From CAYQZD01 sp964421875 (lineage in GTDB: Bacteria; Electryoneota; Tariuqbacteria; Tariuqbacterales; Tariuqbacteraceae), in the NCBI GenBank assembly GCA_964421875.1, contig CAYQZD010000017.1, forward strand, positions 1 to 43,638: a stretch of DNA of 43,638 nt, read 5' to 3'. Position numbers and translations under genes: made by a program. The notes below the pieces were generated by a model. It searched no databases. It was not told the DNA's origin and worked only from the letters and a program-made list of their open reading frames with translations. Shown in pieces: positions 17,077 through 25,212 of the stretch; position 1 is the first letter of the stretch, and each line of letters starts with the position of its first letter.

Positions 17077-17540
17077 TTTTTCTCCAGCCATCCGCATTGT
17101 CTTTATACCTGCAAAGACACGAGCCCGTTTATCCCGGCATCGAGCTGTGGTGGGAGCGCCGGGTCGAACCGGATGTTGCCTCCGGGATAAAGATAGTCTT
17201 CCGCTTCGACCGCAACTTCGATGTCGCCGGGCTTTGCGTCATCGACCTGATTCAGGCGAAACTGTGCCATCTGTCGCTGGATTTAGCGGTAAGGGGTTCC
17301 GGACTGGGGAAAGCCATTATGAATCAAGCGATGCGGGAATTCAGAGCCGCTGGTCACAGTAAAATCTGGTGTCATGGACCCGAAGATATCGTAGCGCCTT
17401 TCATCGCTTGGTCGGGCGCGCAGGCCGTTCGAACTCTGGGGACATTCGGCCGCAAGGAAATCCGCGATGTGGAGATGGTTATGTGCCTTTGGAACCCAAA
17501 GACGCCCCAGGGTGCGCATTCTATCGCCCGGGGGACTTGA
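17073..17540 (+). CDS. GNAT-like N-acetyltransferase
   Basis: 155 aa from ATG 17073 (ATGA overlap with the previous stop). The acetyl-CoA binding motif A is visible (LAVRGSGLGKAIMNQAMREF, about residues 70-89), followed by strand SKIWCHGP and the GNAT motif B-like FIAWSGAQAVRTLG. It would transfer an acetyl group to an amine; the substrate cannot be told. An upstream in-frame start near 16902 would overlap the 160-aa gene heavily and is rejected. Confidence 0.7.
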   Translation: MIFLQPSALSLYLQRHEPVYPGIELWWERRVEPDVASGIKIVFRFDRNFDVAGLCVIDLIQAKLCHLSLDLAVRGSGLGKAIMNQAMREFRAAGHSKIWCHGPEDIVAPFIAWSGAQAVRTLGTFGRKEIRDVEMVMCLWNPKTPQGAHSIARGT

Positions 17541-17616
17541 ACGCCGCCAGAAGCGTCTTGGGCGCAACACACGGTGAGTTTTGTGGTTAGTTCAAATCCG
17601 TAAAGTTGGAACAGAT

Positions 17617-17955
17617 ATGAAAGATAAATTCAAGCGCTGCCCGGTGCAACCCCTCCCCGGCGCGGGCATCCTTTGCCAATCGTGCCAGCGCCGCATCGTC
17701 ATCGAACCATGCCGGGAACGTTCCACCGGAAAGCCGATTTGCATACCGTTATACAAGCCTATTAAACAACTGGTCAACCGCGATTGGCAGGAAATTTATC
17801 CCATCCTGGAACGCACCACCCCCGGCGGAAAACCGATCCAAAACGACCTGTTACGGGAGAATGACCTTGACACTGAATTCCGGGAAGCATGCAATTTGTA
17901 CCTAAGCGAGTTCAGCAGTGAATCACATATACCCAATGAGCCAGCACGAACATGA
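17617..17955 (+). CDS. Hypothetical protein with Cys cluster
   Basis: 112 aa, start chosen at ATG 17617 with a weak SD (TTGGAA) upstream. A Cys cluster near the N-terminus (C8, then CQSCQRR and EPCRE) suggests zinc binding. The rest is helical and ends in an ATGA overlap with the primase-helicase gene at 17952, which implies coupled translation and perhaps a replication accessory role. No known family recognised. Confidence 0.6.
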   Translation: MKDKFKRCPVQPLPGAGILCQSCQRRIVIEPCRERSTGKPICIPLYKPIKQLVNRDWQEIYPILERTTPGGKPIQNDLLRENDLDTEFREACNLYLSEFSSESHIPNEPART

Positions 17956-20900
17956 GCGACTGGGATTCAAAACTGAACTTAAAAACAGGCATCGACCTCG
18001 CTTTCATGATGCGATACTCAGGGCTCTTTGTTAATCGATATGGCGTTCACGGCGAACAGAAAATCGGCAGAAATGGAAAGACGAGATACCGGAATAATCT
18101 CCCCGGATCGGTGGATATTTTTATGTTGAGGCAGGCTTTGTATGGCGAGCGCACTTACGCATCTTACGGCTGCGACCGGCAGGGAAAGTCAAGATGGTCG
18201 TTGTTCGACTTGGATATTCCCCGCACCATGCGCAAGGAAATCGAAGAAACCGGTGACCATGACCTGCGGGAGAAACTGCGAGAGCACGCCTGGCATATTA
18301 TTTACCTGATAGCCGCCAGCTTGACGGCGGAAATCAAACATCTGGGTTTGACCCCCGTTCCCATCTTCAGCGGCTCAAAAGGAATTCATGTTTATGTGCT
18401 CTATGACATATTAATCAACGCCGAACAAGCTGTCAATCTGGGTTTGTTGGTGAAATGGCTGGCGCAGCAGACCCAGGAATCGAGCGATTTGCAGGGGATT
18501 ATCGATTATATGGCGATCGAGAGCTATCCCTGTCAACCCGACCTACGCGCTTTGAAAAGCGGCGGTGTCCCGCATTTGGTCAAGCTGCCCTTAGTCAAGC
18601 ATTTGGGAACGGGCATGTATTCCCGCTTCCTGGACACGGACAATCCCCGCATCGACCAGACATTGCCTAATTCGCATCTCTGGAATTTGAAGCCTGATTC
18701 CCATGAAATCGTGTTGGATGCGCTGGGATCCTTCGAAGGTGAATTGGCGGAGGCTATTGTCAATTCCCGGCTTCATCCGGTAGAGGCAGAGCCTACCAAC
18801 CGCCCAACAGCTGAAATCCCCTTTCGGATGAACATCGCCGATGGTCCTAAAAAAGTGATAGAACGCTGCGCGGCGATGGGGCAGCTGGTCAAGAAGGCTA
18901 TGAATAAGCGCCACCTGACCCACGAGGAGCGCTTGTTCATCCTGTTCAATATGACAGCTCTCGGCGGCGACGGCGTAGCCGCGGTGCACGATATCATAAA
19001 GCAAGTCTCCGATTATGACTTTGCCCGGACTCAATTTTTTATTGATCACGCTTTGCGCCGGAACTACAAGCCCTATCTTTGTGAAAACGCACAACAAAGA
19101 GGTATTTGCCCGCTATCCGAAGCCTGTAACGCGGTCGGCAGGTATCGGACGCCGTTAGGCGTGGTTATGGGCTTCGATGCGGAGAATCGGGCGAAAATCC
19201 AGCCTGTACTAGGCGAACTAAAGCCGGATTTCGAATCCGGCACAATCGAAGAAATCAGAAAGGAGTTGTTTGAAATGTTGAACCGATACCTAAGGGAGAC
19301 ACCGGAGAAGGCGCTGCTAATCCAAACCGATCCCGGCGTGGGCAAGACCGTCACCATTGCCAAAGCCTTGGCAAATCTGCCGGAAGACCTGAAGCATTAC
19401 AAAAAAATCTTCTGGGCGGCGCAAAGACACGATATGTTCGAAGAAGTAGCTAAATACATCCCCGACATCAAGCAGATTCTGCCCAAGATCGGCGAGGATG
19501 AGGATTTTCCCTATTCTTCACCGGCGAAAAGCGGGCTTTGCACAGTGGAGGAGAACCGCTACAAACTTAAGATGATGCGAGACAAAGGCTGGGCGGAAAT
19601 TGAAACTGAAAAGGTCTGCCTGGATTGCCCCATCGGAGTCAAGAACTGCGAATATTTCCGGCAGTGGAAACACACCGAATCATTCTTCGCCCCCCAGCAG
19701 CACCTGGTCACCAGCCGCATCCAGGACAACAAAATCAACTGCGATGTAATGGTCATCGATGAAAACCCTTTCAGTGTGTTCGATGTGGAAACGGTGGTTA
19801 CCCGTGACGACATTGACGCTTTGCAGGATTTCATCACCACCAACAAGTTCACCCAGTATAAGCTGGTAATTCCGCTGCTCGAGGCTCTCCGACGGACTAT
19901 CGGAGAATGTAAAAAACTGACCGAAGGGCATGAATTGATCCAGAAATGGGATGACCGGTTCTGGCAATATCATGAAGCGCAGCCGGACCAGCTTGACATC
20001 GAGGGAAAGACCCCGAAAAGACCGTTTGAGGCTGGAATCCACCATCGCATCAATCAAATCAACCAATCGAAGTTCTGGCTGAAATGGGAGGCTTTCATCG
20101 AAATGGCGGCGCCGGAAGACCTGCCTAAAAACTGGCTGCCCTTGCTGTTCAAGATCATCGACTATGAGGAGTTTTTGTTCGGGCTGGAATATAACTCCCG
20201 CATGCTGGTGAAGAAACAAGGTAATCAATTCGTGCTGGCGCTGATCGATTCCAAGAAATTCACCTTAGACGATGACACCCCGGTGATTTTCCTGGATGCC
20301 TCAGCGAACATTTTCTTTTACCAGCGCCTGATCGACCGCGAGCTTGTCCATATAGTTCGCAGAATCAGGATGCAGAACCCGGTTGTCCAGCTGATCGATG
20401 GTGAATATCCCAAGCAGTCATTGGTCATCAAGAACAAAAATAGAAAGAAGCAATCCACCAGTGATAAGATTATCCGTTTCGCAAAAGCGATTATCAACCG
20501 GGGTGAATGCACCTTGGTGATTTCGACCAAGGAATTCATCGAGAAGAGGCTGCGCAAGGCATTGAAAAACGCTGGTCTAAAAGGGAAATACGAAATCGGC
20601 CATTATTGGGGACTGCGCGGCAGCAATGACTTCACACACTGCGACCAGGTGGTATTGGTGGGCACAGCCATGCCCAATCTGGAGGAACTTCACATCCGGG
20701 AACAATGCCGTAGGCTGCGGGAAGACTATGTTTCCGGCGTGACCACCCACAGCTATCGCCGTTATGGTGAAACCCGACTGCAGGGCAAGACCAGGGTATT
20801 CGAAGACGAGCGCATGAACCAGATTCTGTCCCAGCACCGCGAAGAAGAAATGATCCAGATGATCCATCGCATCCGACCGCTGCTTTACCCCGAAAAGAAA

Positions 20901-21227
20901 ATCTGGATTCTCTCCAGCACCCCGCTGCCGCTGGCGGCGGATATTCACCATGTCAACAGCGATGAGCTTTCGATCATGCTGGGTTTGAAATTGAATTCTA
21001 ATTCATATGCCACCGGTTTCAGCAATACTTATAATAGGTTAGTCAAAGCGGTTACCAGGTTGAGTAACAATCACAACACCCAATTCACCTGTCAGAAACT
21101 GGCGGATACAGCTGGTGTGAACAAGCGCACTGTCATCCGCTATGCCAAGCGGTTGGGTGATGATATTCCGGGTTTGACCATGACCCAAAATGGATTTGAA
21201 TTGCTGCAAAAACTACCCGGAAATTAA
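17952..21227 (+). CDS. AEP primase fused to SF2 (XPD/DinG-like) helicase with C-terminal HTH
   Basis: 1091 aa, three parts. (1) Residues 1-260: archaeo-eukaryotic primase core with D86-L-D88 (SLFDLDIP), SGSKGIHVYV (H146) and a later basic motif (LRALKSGGVPHLVKLPLVKH). (2) A Cys motif (CENAQQRGICPLSEAC), then a helicase with Walker A GVGKT (K465) and Walker B VMVIDEN (D603-E604). Between them lie C530, C556, C559 and C566, the place and spacing style of the Fe-S cluster in XPD/DinG helicases. The C-terminal RecA lobe has YWGLRGSNDF ... VVLVGTAMPN. (3) A terminal HTH (LADTAGVNKRTVIRYAKRLG). Inferred role: origin recognition, unwinding and priming in one polypeptide. No DNA polymerase gene is nearby; an origin-like repeat region follows directly. 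Confidence 0.85.
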   Translation: MSDWDSKLNLKTGIDLAFMMRYSGLFVNRYGVHGEQKIGRNGKTRYRNNLPGSVDIFMLRQALYGERTYASYGCDRQGKSRWSLFDLDIPRTMRKEIEETGDHDLREKLREHAWHIIYLIAASLTAEIKHLGLTPVPIFSGSKGIHVYVLYDILINAEQAVNLGLLVKWLAQQTQESSDLQGIIDYMAIESYPCQPDLRALKSGGVPHLVKLPLVKHLGTGMYSRFLDTDNPRIDQTLPNSHLWNLKPDSHEIVLDALGSFEGELAEAIVNSRLHPVEAEPTNRPTAEIPFRMNIADGPKKVIERCAAMGQLVKKAMNKRHLTHEERLFILFNMTALGGDGVAAVHDIIKQVSDYDFARTQFFIDHALRRNYKPYLCENAQQRGICPLSEACNAVGRYRTPLGVVMGFDAENRAKIQPVLGELKPDFESGTIEEIRKELFEMLNRYLRETPEKALLIQTDPGVGKTVTIAKALANLPEDLKHYKKIFWAAQRHDMFEEVAKYIPDIKQILPKIGEDEDFPYSSPAKSGLCTVEENRYKLKMMRDKGWAEIETEKVCLDCPIGVKNCEYFRQWKHTESFFAPQQHLVTSRIQDNKINCDVMVIDENPFSVFDVETVVTRDDIDALQDFITTNKFTQYKLVIPLLEALRRTIGECKKLTEGHELIQKWDDRFWQYHEAQPDQLDIEGKTPKRPFEAGIHHRINQINQSKFWLKWEAFIEMAAPEDLPKNWLPLLFKIIDYEEFLFGLEYNSRMLVKKQGNQFVLALIDSKKFTLDDDTPVIFLDASANIFFYQRLIDRELVHIVRRIRMQNPVVQLIDGEYPKQSLVIKNKNRKKQSTSDKIIRFAKAIINRGECTLVISTKEFIEKRLRKALKNAGLKGKYEIGHYWGLRGSNDFTHCDQVVLVGTAMPNLEELHIREQCRRLREDYVSGVTTHSYRRYGETRLQGKTRVFEDERMNQILSQHREEEMIQMIHRIRPLLYPEKKIWILSSTPLPLAADIHHVNSDELSIMLGLKLNSNSYATGFSNTYNRLVKAVTRLSNNHNTQFTCQKLADTAGVNKRTVIRYAKRLGDDIPGLTMTQNGFELLQKLPGN

Positions 21228-21579
21228 AGTCTATGCTTAAACGGCAATTTTTGCCTATATCAGCATTCGTGCTGAAACGACTATAAAACTTCTTTCGATA
21301 AAATAATGTCAATTGCATCAGCATAAGATTACATAAAAAGTGTCATTCGCTTCAGCATTTAAATACGAAATCGGTGACTCTTGTATTTGCAGAGCTTAGC
21401 TATTGCGGTGACTCTGGTACTTGCATACCTCTATCGGATTTGACAGCTCCGAAAGTACCAAAGTCACCGGCAGCGGTGACTCTGAGGTGTACTATATATA
21501 TTATAAGAGTCAGAGTCACCGGCTCTGAACAACCGTTCAGTATGATAGATTATGAATTTTAAAAAACCGAGAATGTGTT
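21228..21579. repeat. Non-coding iteron-like and AT-rich region, candidate replication origin
   Basis: A 352-bp gap with four related units at 32-34 bp spacing. TGTCAATTGCATCAGCAT (21307) and TGTCATTCGCTTCAGCAT (21341) are followed by GGTGACTCT-T-GTATTTGCA (21373) and GGTGACTCT-G-GTACTTGCA (21407). Next come a perfect palindrome AGTCACCG-GCAG-CGGTGACT (21462-21481), an AT-rich block (TACTATATATATTATAA, about 21490-21506) and an inverted AGAGTCACC (21512-21520). TCAGCA/TGCTGA forms a hairpin at 21260-21275. Iterons beside an AT-rich block, directly after the primase-helicase, match the plan of an iteron origin; an operator array for the next operon is the alternative. Confidence 0.6.
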
Positions 21580-21999
21580 ATGAGCTCAATATTTCCCGAA
21601 TTCATCTCACCCGACCAACAGCAGTGGGTCATATCTCTCAATACCGAATCATCGGCTTGCTATGTCTGCTCCTCCACCAAGCTGCGGAACGCCGTCAAGC
21701 AGGCATTCCAAGACAGCGGCGTCACCGACGCCGGCGCCCTGCACTACAAAGAAGCCGCGGATATGATCATCAAGGCGGTCCGGAAAACCACAGACCAGGA
21801 ACTGAAAGGCATCACCTTCACCGATGGAAAAGACAAGTTTCTGACCATTTCAAAAACTTCCTTCGAACACAACTTCGAACCAACGCATGAAGCGATGTCC
21901 GACTCAAAACCGGCGTCCCTCCGAACGAACAAAAACCTATCCAAACGCCAGGCGGAAATCCGCACTCGACTGCAGGCGCTGGCGGAACATGATGATTGA
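21580..21999 (+). CDS. Hypothetical protein, 139 aa
   Basis: First gene after the origin-like region. The ATG at 21580 lacks a clear SD, so the start is uncertain. The protein has a helical N-terminal half with two cysteines (CYVC) and an amphipathic segment (LRNAVKQAFQDSGV), and a basic C-terminus (LSKRQAEIRTRLQALAEHDD). No family recognised. It is followed 30 nt later by the PD-(D/E)XK nuclease and may be translated from the same message. Confidence 0.55.
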   Translation: MSSIFPEFISPDQQQWVISLNTESSACYVCSSTKLRNAVKQAFQDSGVTDAGALHYKEAADMIIKAVRKTTDQELKGITFTDGKDKFLTISKTSFEHNFEPTHEAMSDSKPASLRTNKNLSKRQAEIRTRLQALAEHDD

Positions 22000-22029
22000 A
22001 GAAAAAATCCTAATCGAAAGGAATTCACG

Positions 22030-23253
22030 ATGCAATCTTCACCGATACCCGACAAGCATATCAGTTTTTCCCGGCTGGAACTGGTCACTCAGTGCCCGGC
22101 GAAATACCGGCGCCGGTATGTTCTGAATTCCAAGCCCAGACTTGATCCGTCATCGCCAGCAGTCCTGGGTTCAATCGTGCATAAAACACTGGAAAGGATC
22201 TACCGGGAATTGAAAAACGAAGGCTATAACGGACTGCTGCTTCACCGGAAAGATGTTTTCCTGAAACACCTGAAAAGCGTAATGCAGGATAACAACCACC
22301 CGCCGGATCTGTTTCTGCAAGCCCAGCAGATAATCAAAGACTTTGCGGAAAATGAAACCTGTCATAGTGATTCCATCGTGGCGATTGAACAGCAGTTTGT
22401 CTACGAACCCGACACGCTGGGCGATGTCACCGTCCTGGGTTACATCGACCGCATCGACAGGCCCGATTCCAAAACCATCCATGTCGTGGATTACAAAACA
22501 AATCGGATGCTTTACACCGCGGAGGAACTGAAGCAAAGCCTGCAAGCGTCGATTTACATCATGGCTGCCAGGGAAATGTTTCCAAATGTTGACAATATCG
22601 AAATGCGCTTTCATATGCTGCGGCATGGCCTCCAGCAGCGGACATTCCGCACCGAAGAAGGCATTGACGAAGCGAAAGAATTTATTCTGCTGGTGAATGA
22701 ACACATTCGGCGGATAGAAGACGGAGGTGAAGCGCCAGCCGTGCTGAACAAATACTGCCCTTGGTGCGAATACCGGCGCCTGTGCGAAACTTACAAAGAC
22801 GCCTGCGAAAGCGACCATCCGCTGACGCTGGAAGATCCCAACGATATTCAAGCCATCGCCCAGGAATACGAAGACATTTCCGCCCGGGCGAAAATCATGT
22901 ATGCCCGGAAGGAAGAACTGGCTGACCTGTTGAAGATAAAGCTGATTGGCAAAGATCGCTTGAAAGCCGCCGGACATTATTACAGCCTGGGCAAGACCAC
23001 CGTCACCAATTTCATCGATGTCAACCGGGTTATCACATTGCTGGAGGAGGCTTCAAGAATCGAATATCCGCAGCTATTGAACCGCATCGCTGCCATCGGG
23101 AAGGGCAAGTTCGATGCGCTGATGAAGTCGCTGAAGCGGGAACTGCCGGAGGGGGAATTCCTCAGGCTGGAAAGGCTGACGCAGGAACTGATCAAGCTTG
23201 ATTATCAACCCCGCCTGCAGTCCACCACCATCAGGAAATCTGCGGGCAGATAG
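22030..23253 (+). CDS. RecB/AddB/Cas4-type PD-(D/E)XK nuclease with Fe-S cluster
   Basis: 407 aa. Nuclease core: GSIVHKTLERIY (conserved His), GYIDRID (D140) and VVDYKT (D154-Y-K156). Cluster cysteines C22 (VTQCPAKY) and C243-x2-C246-x5-C252 (YCPWCEYRRLC) bracket the core, the arrangement of AddB- and Cas4-type Fe-S nucleases. The C-terminal 150 residues are helical and unassigned. It should resect or process DNA ends; with the RecD2-like helicase, SSB and resolvase it forms a recombination set. It could also degrade host DNA. SD AAAGGA, 8-9 nt upstream. No cas genes or CRISPR array are in the window, so an adaptation role is not supported. Confidence 0.88.
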   Translation: MQSSPIPDKHISFSRLELVTQCPAKYRRRYVLNSKPRLDPSSPAVLGSIVHKTLERIYRELKNEGYNGLLLHRKDVFLKHLKSVMQDNNHPPDLFLQAQQIIKDFAENETCHSDSIVAIEQQFVYEPDTLGDVTVLGYIDRIDRPDSKTIHVVDYKTNRMLYTAEELKQSLQASIYIMAAREMFPNVDNIEMRFHMLRHGLQQRTFRTEEGIDEAKEFILLVNEHIRRIEDGGEAPAVLNKYCPWCEYRRLCETYKDACESDHPLTLEDPNDIQAIAQEYEDISARAKIMYARKEELADLLKIKLIGKDRLKAAGHYYSLGKTTVTNFIDVNRVITLLEEASRIEYPQLLNRIAAIGKGKFDALMKSLKRELPEGEFLRLERLTQELIKLDYQPRLQSTTIRKSAGR

Positions 23254-23261
23254 GGATACCG

Positions 23262-23756
23262 ATGAAATACTTGGACATAGAGGCTGAAAAGGAAAGGTGG
23301 GAACATCCTTACCGCATTCAGGTGACCAAGCCGCTACGGAAGCGGAAAATCGGTTCGATTATCGAAGCCCTTCATTCTCAGGGTGTTAACTGCGCGGTAG
23401 AGAGCCGAGGCAATCGTTTCGTACTGTGGCGGGAGCCGGAGCAGGAATGGGATGTGGATGATGCATCGCTGGAATGGATTCAGGAATGGACTTCGCACAA
23501 GCCACCACCACCAGAAGCTTTAATCGAAGAATATCAAGTTAATACAAAAAACGGAGTTGAAGAAAATATGTCTGTAGGTGAAAATCGACGGCGGAGGGAT
23601 GAGGCGATTCGAACCGAATTCGCCTATCTCAAGAAGCAGGGCTTTAAATCCGGTCATATCTACCGGGCGCTGGCGGAGAAGTTTTACTTAAGCCCGCTGA
23701 GGATACGGGATATTGTTACCCTCACCAGGGAAAAGCTGCCAAAAACGGCAGAATAA
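23262..23756 (+). CDS. Hypothetical protein with C-terminal HTH-like region
   Basis: 164 aa starting 9 nt after the nuclease. The N-terminal half is alpha/beta (RIQVTKPLRKRKIGSIIEALH ... GNRFVLWREP). The C-terminal 60 residues (EAIRTEFAYLKKQGFKSGHIYRALAEKFYLSPLRIRDIV, interrupted here by length limits) look like a DNA-binding helix-turn-helix with a transposon/Mor-like IYRALAEKF. Known partners: none. Probably a regulator of the genes to its right. Family not recognised. Confidence 0.6.
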   Translation: MKYLDIEAEKERWEHPYRIQVTKPLRKRKIGSIIEALHSQGVNCAVESRGNRFVLWREPEQEWDVDDASLEWIQEWTSHKPPPPEALIEEYQVNTKNGVEENMSVGENRRRRDEAIRTEFAYLKKQGFKSGHIYRALAEKFYLSPLRIRDIVTLTREKLPKTAE

Positions 23757-23821
23757 ATGCCATAATGGCAGAATAGCATTTATTTACTGCGAAAGTGTCC
23801 GTTCAGAGGACGAATATGGCC

Positions 23822-23850
23822 TTGACAATAATCTCAAAGTCCGGTAATCT
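23822..23850 (+). promoter_or_regulatory. Possible promoter before the small terminase candidate
   Basis: TTGACA (23822-23827), 17-nt spacer, TAATCT (23845-23850): perfect -35, poor -10. It lies in the 165-bp gap before the gene at 23922. The same gap contains two copies of GGCAGAATA around 23747 and 23767. A phage sigma-like factor could compensate for the weak -10. Confidence 0.3.
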
Positions 23851-23921
23851 ATTAGCGAGGGCGGACGCCGCCTTCCGCGACTCAGCTTAAAATTGCTTTT
23901 AATCCCACACACTATCTCAAT

Positions 23922-24680
23922 ATGGCTAAATATAAAACAAAGAAAAACATCTTCGAGCCTTCCAATCCCGAACTGAACCTGCCACCGGCGAAAAATTGGG
24001 ATGAAGAACCGGTGCGGGACCTGCCGTTTGGAATTCGTGCTAAACAGTGCGCCGCCACCAGCAAGTCCACCGGCACCCGTTGTCTAATGCCAGCAGTCAA
24101 TGGTTATCGGGTGTGCAGGATGCACGGCGCTAATCCCAAAAATCCCGGCGGCGTGTCGCAAGGAAGATATATCCTGAACGATTTTGCCATGAAGTCCGGC
24201 GCTTATGCCTGCCGGTTCATGGAAGAATCGGAACGGGTAAGTTTTCAAGTGTTTATGAACTCGCTGCTGGAACATATCGGTGACTGGAACATCGCCGATC
24301 TGGCTTTGGCGCAGACCGCGGGACTGATCCACATCAGGATCACGCGGGCGATCACCCAAACCGATGAAACCGCTGCGTCACCACGAGCGGTCGAAGATTT
24401 ATCGAAGAGTATGACTCGTGTCTTAAAAGCATTAGGTATCACCCGCGAAGGTCAGAAGCCGAAAGGAAGTGAAGAAAAGAGTTTCGCCGAACTGGCGCTG
24501 GAGATGATTGAGAAAGCGAAGAAGGGTGATACACCGGCGTCAGACGTCGGTAAGACGCCGACAAGGATATTGCCTAAACCGGAAGCGCCCGGCGGGAAGG
24601 ATCTTGAAGAAGATCAAGTTTCCGATCCTGAACATGACACTGGATCAGCCTGGATCGAAACTGATTCGGTATTCGATTGA
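23922..24680 (+). CDS. Candidate small terminase subunit / HGG-type zinc motif protein
   Basis: 252 aa. Residues 38-75 carry a conserved cysteine/histidine motif common in phage packaging-region proteins (KQCAATSKSTGTRC ... GYRVCRMHGANPKNPGG). A helical segment (FMNSLLEHIGDWNIADLALAQTA) and a disordered acidic tail follow. It lies left of a 39-bp triple repeat and upstream of TerL (28489), which fits a DNA-recognition terminase subunit. The lysis-like cassette and recombinase unit separate it from TerL, which is unusual. It could also be a generic phage zinc-binding protein. Confidence 0.5.
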   Translation: MAKYKTKKNIFEPSNPELNLPPAKNWDEEPVRDLPFGIRAKQCAATSKSTGTRCLMPAVNGYRVCRMHGANPKNPGGVSQGRYILNDFAMKSGAYACRFMEESERVSFQVFMNSLLEHIGDWNIADLALAQTAGLIHIRITRAITQTDETAASPRAVEDLSKSMTRVLKALGITREGQKPKGSEEKSFAELALEMIEKAKKGDTPASDVGKTPTRILPKPEAPGGKDLEEDQVSDPEHDTGSAWIETDSVFD

Positions 24681-24766
24681 AATTCGGCGAAAAACTTCGG
24701 AATTGACTGTATGCTGCAAATCGTAAGTCTAAAGGAAATAAACACTATGAAATTCAGGAATCGGGA

Positions 24767-24800
24767 AAAAGTTCGAATTAGACATCTAATCCGAACTTTT
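24767..24800. terminator. Long hairpin, likely bidirectional terminator
   Basis: A 15-bp stem with one A-C mismatch: 24767-24781 (AAAAGTTCGAATTAG) pairs with 24786-24800 (CTAATCCGAACTTTT), with a 4-nt loop. It begins with four A and ends with four T, as expected for a terminator working in both directions. It lies 86 bp after the candidate small terminase and would separate the replication operon from leftward transcripts. Confidence 0.6.
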
Positions 24801-24849
24801 CATAGCTGGTTGAGCTTGGGTGTTTGCATGTTGGCTGGCGTGGTATCTT

Positions 24850-24947
24850 GCATAGGGTTGGTTTCCGCCGGGATTTGGAAGTCGCTTTCCATAGGGCTCG
24901 TTTCCGCCGAAAATCGGTGATGTCTTTGCATAGGGCTCGTTTCCACC
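24850..24947 (+). repeat. Three 20-bp direct repeats at exact 39-bp spacing
   Basis: GCATAGGGTTGGTTTCCGCC (24850), CCATAGGGCTCGTTTCCGCC (24889) and GCATAGGGCTCGTTTCCACC (24928). The intervening 19 bp differ. The period equals 13 codons, so translated repeats are possible (GGNEPY in one minus frame), but no frame there has a credible start. Three phased sites beside a candidate small terminase resemble terminase-binding pac or cosB sites. It is too short and too irregular for a CRISPR array. The rest of 24681-25188 holds GC-rich hairpins (for example GGTCGA/TCGACC at 25018-25037) and no convincing gene. Confidence 0.75.
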
Positions 24948-25067
24948 TGGATCAAGCCCGGTAATCTGGCGTAAAGAATTTCGCACAGGGGTGCGCCCTG
25001 GCGGGCGATGTCCCGGCGGGTCGAGGCTTCCATCGACCGGTTGCGTGGTTTAAGAAAAGCAAATTTC

Positions 25068-25136
25068 AAAGCGACCGAAGGTTAAAAAGGGAAATCGAAA
25101 GGGGTGGTCTTCCGGGTGAGAAGGGTGAAAAAGCCC
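25068..25136 (+). repeat. Left copy of a paired 69-bp diverged direct repeat
   Basis: It begins AAAGCGACCGA, has GGGAAA about 10 nt later and ends GAAAAAGCCC. The same landmarks at the same spacing occur at 26931-26999; I count about 43 of 69 identical positions. It lies just downstream of the minus-strand MerR-like gene. Confidence 0.6.
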
Positions 25137-25212
25137 AGGAATGGTGAAAGTCGTGGATGGTAAAATGGCTCTTAAAGATATCAGTAACTTACTGCTCCAT
25201 CGCCTCCAGTTT

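Noticed and set aside
17540..17610. Possible tRNA around GGTTAGTTCAAATCC
   Set aside because: The T-arm stem does not pair and no acceptor or anticodon stem forms around it.
24747..24920. 57-aa membrane-like ORF (hydrophobic stretch after a basic N-terminus)
   Set aside because: It runs through the long hairpin and the 39-bp repeats, and its hydrophobicity comes from the repeat frame. GGA stands too far upstream to be convincing. Kept only as a remote possibility.
24850..24947. CRISPR array
   Set aside because: Only three imperfect 20-bp repeats with 19-bp gaps, no leader and no cas genes nearby; the Cas4-like nuclease at 22030 is of the AddB/RecB phage type.
24786..24986. Minus-strand ORF with GGNEPY 13-residue repeats
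   Set aside because: The repeat follows from the 39-bp DNA period, the start is GTG without an SD, and it overlaps a likely terminator.
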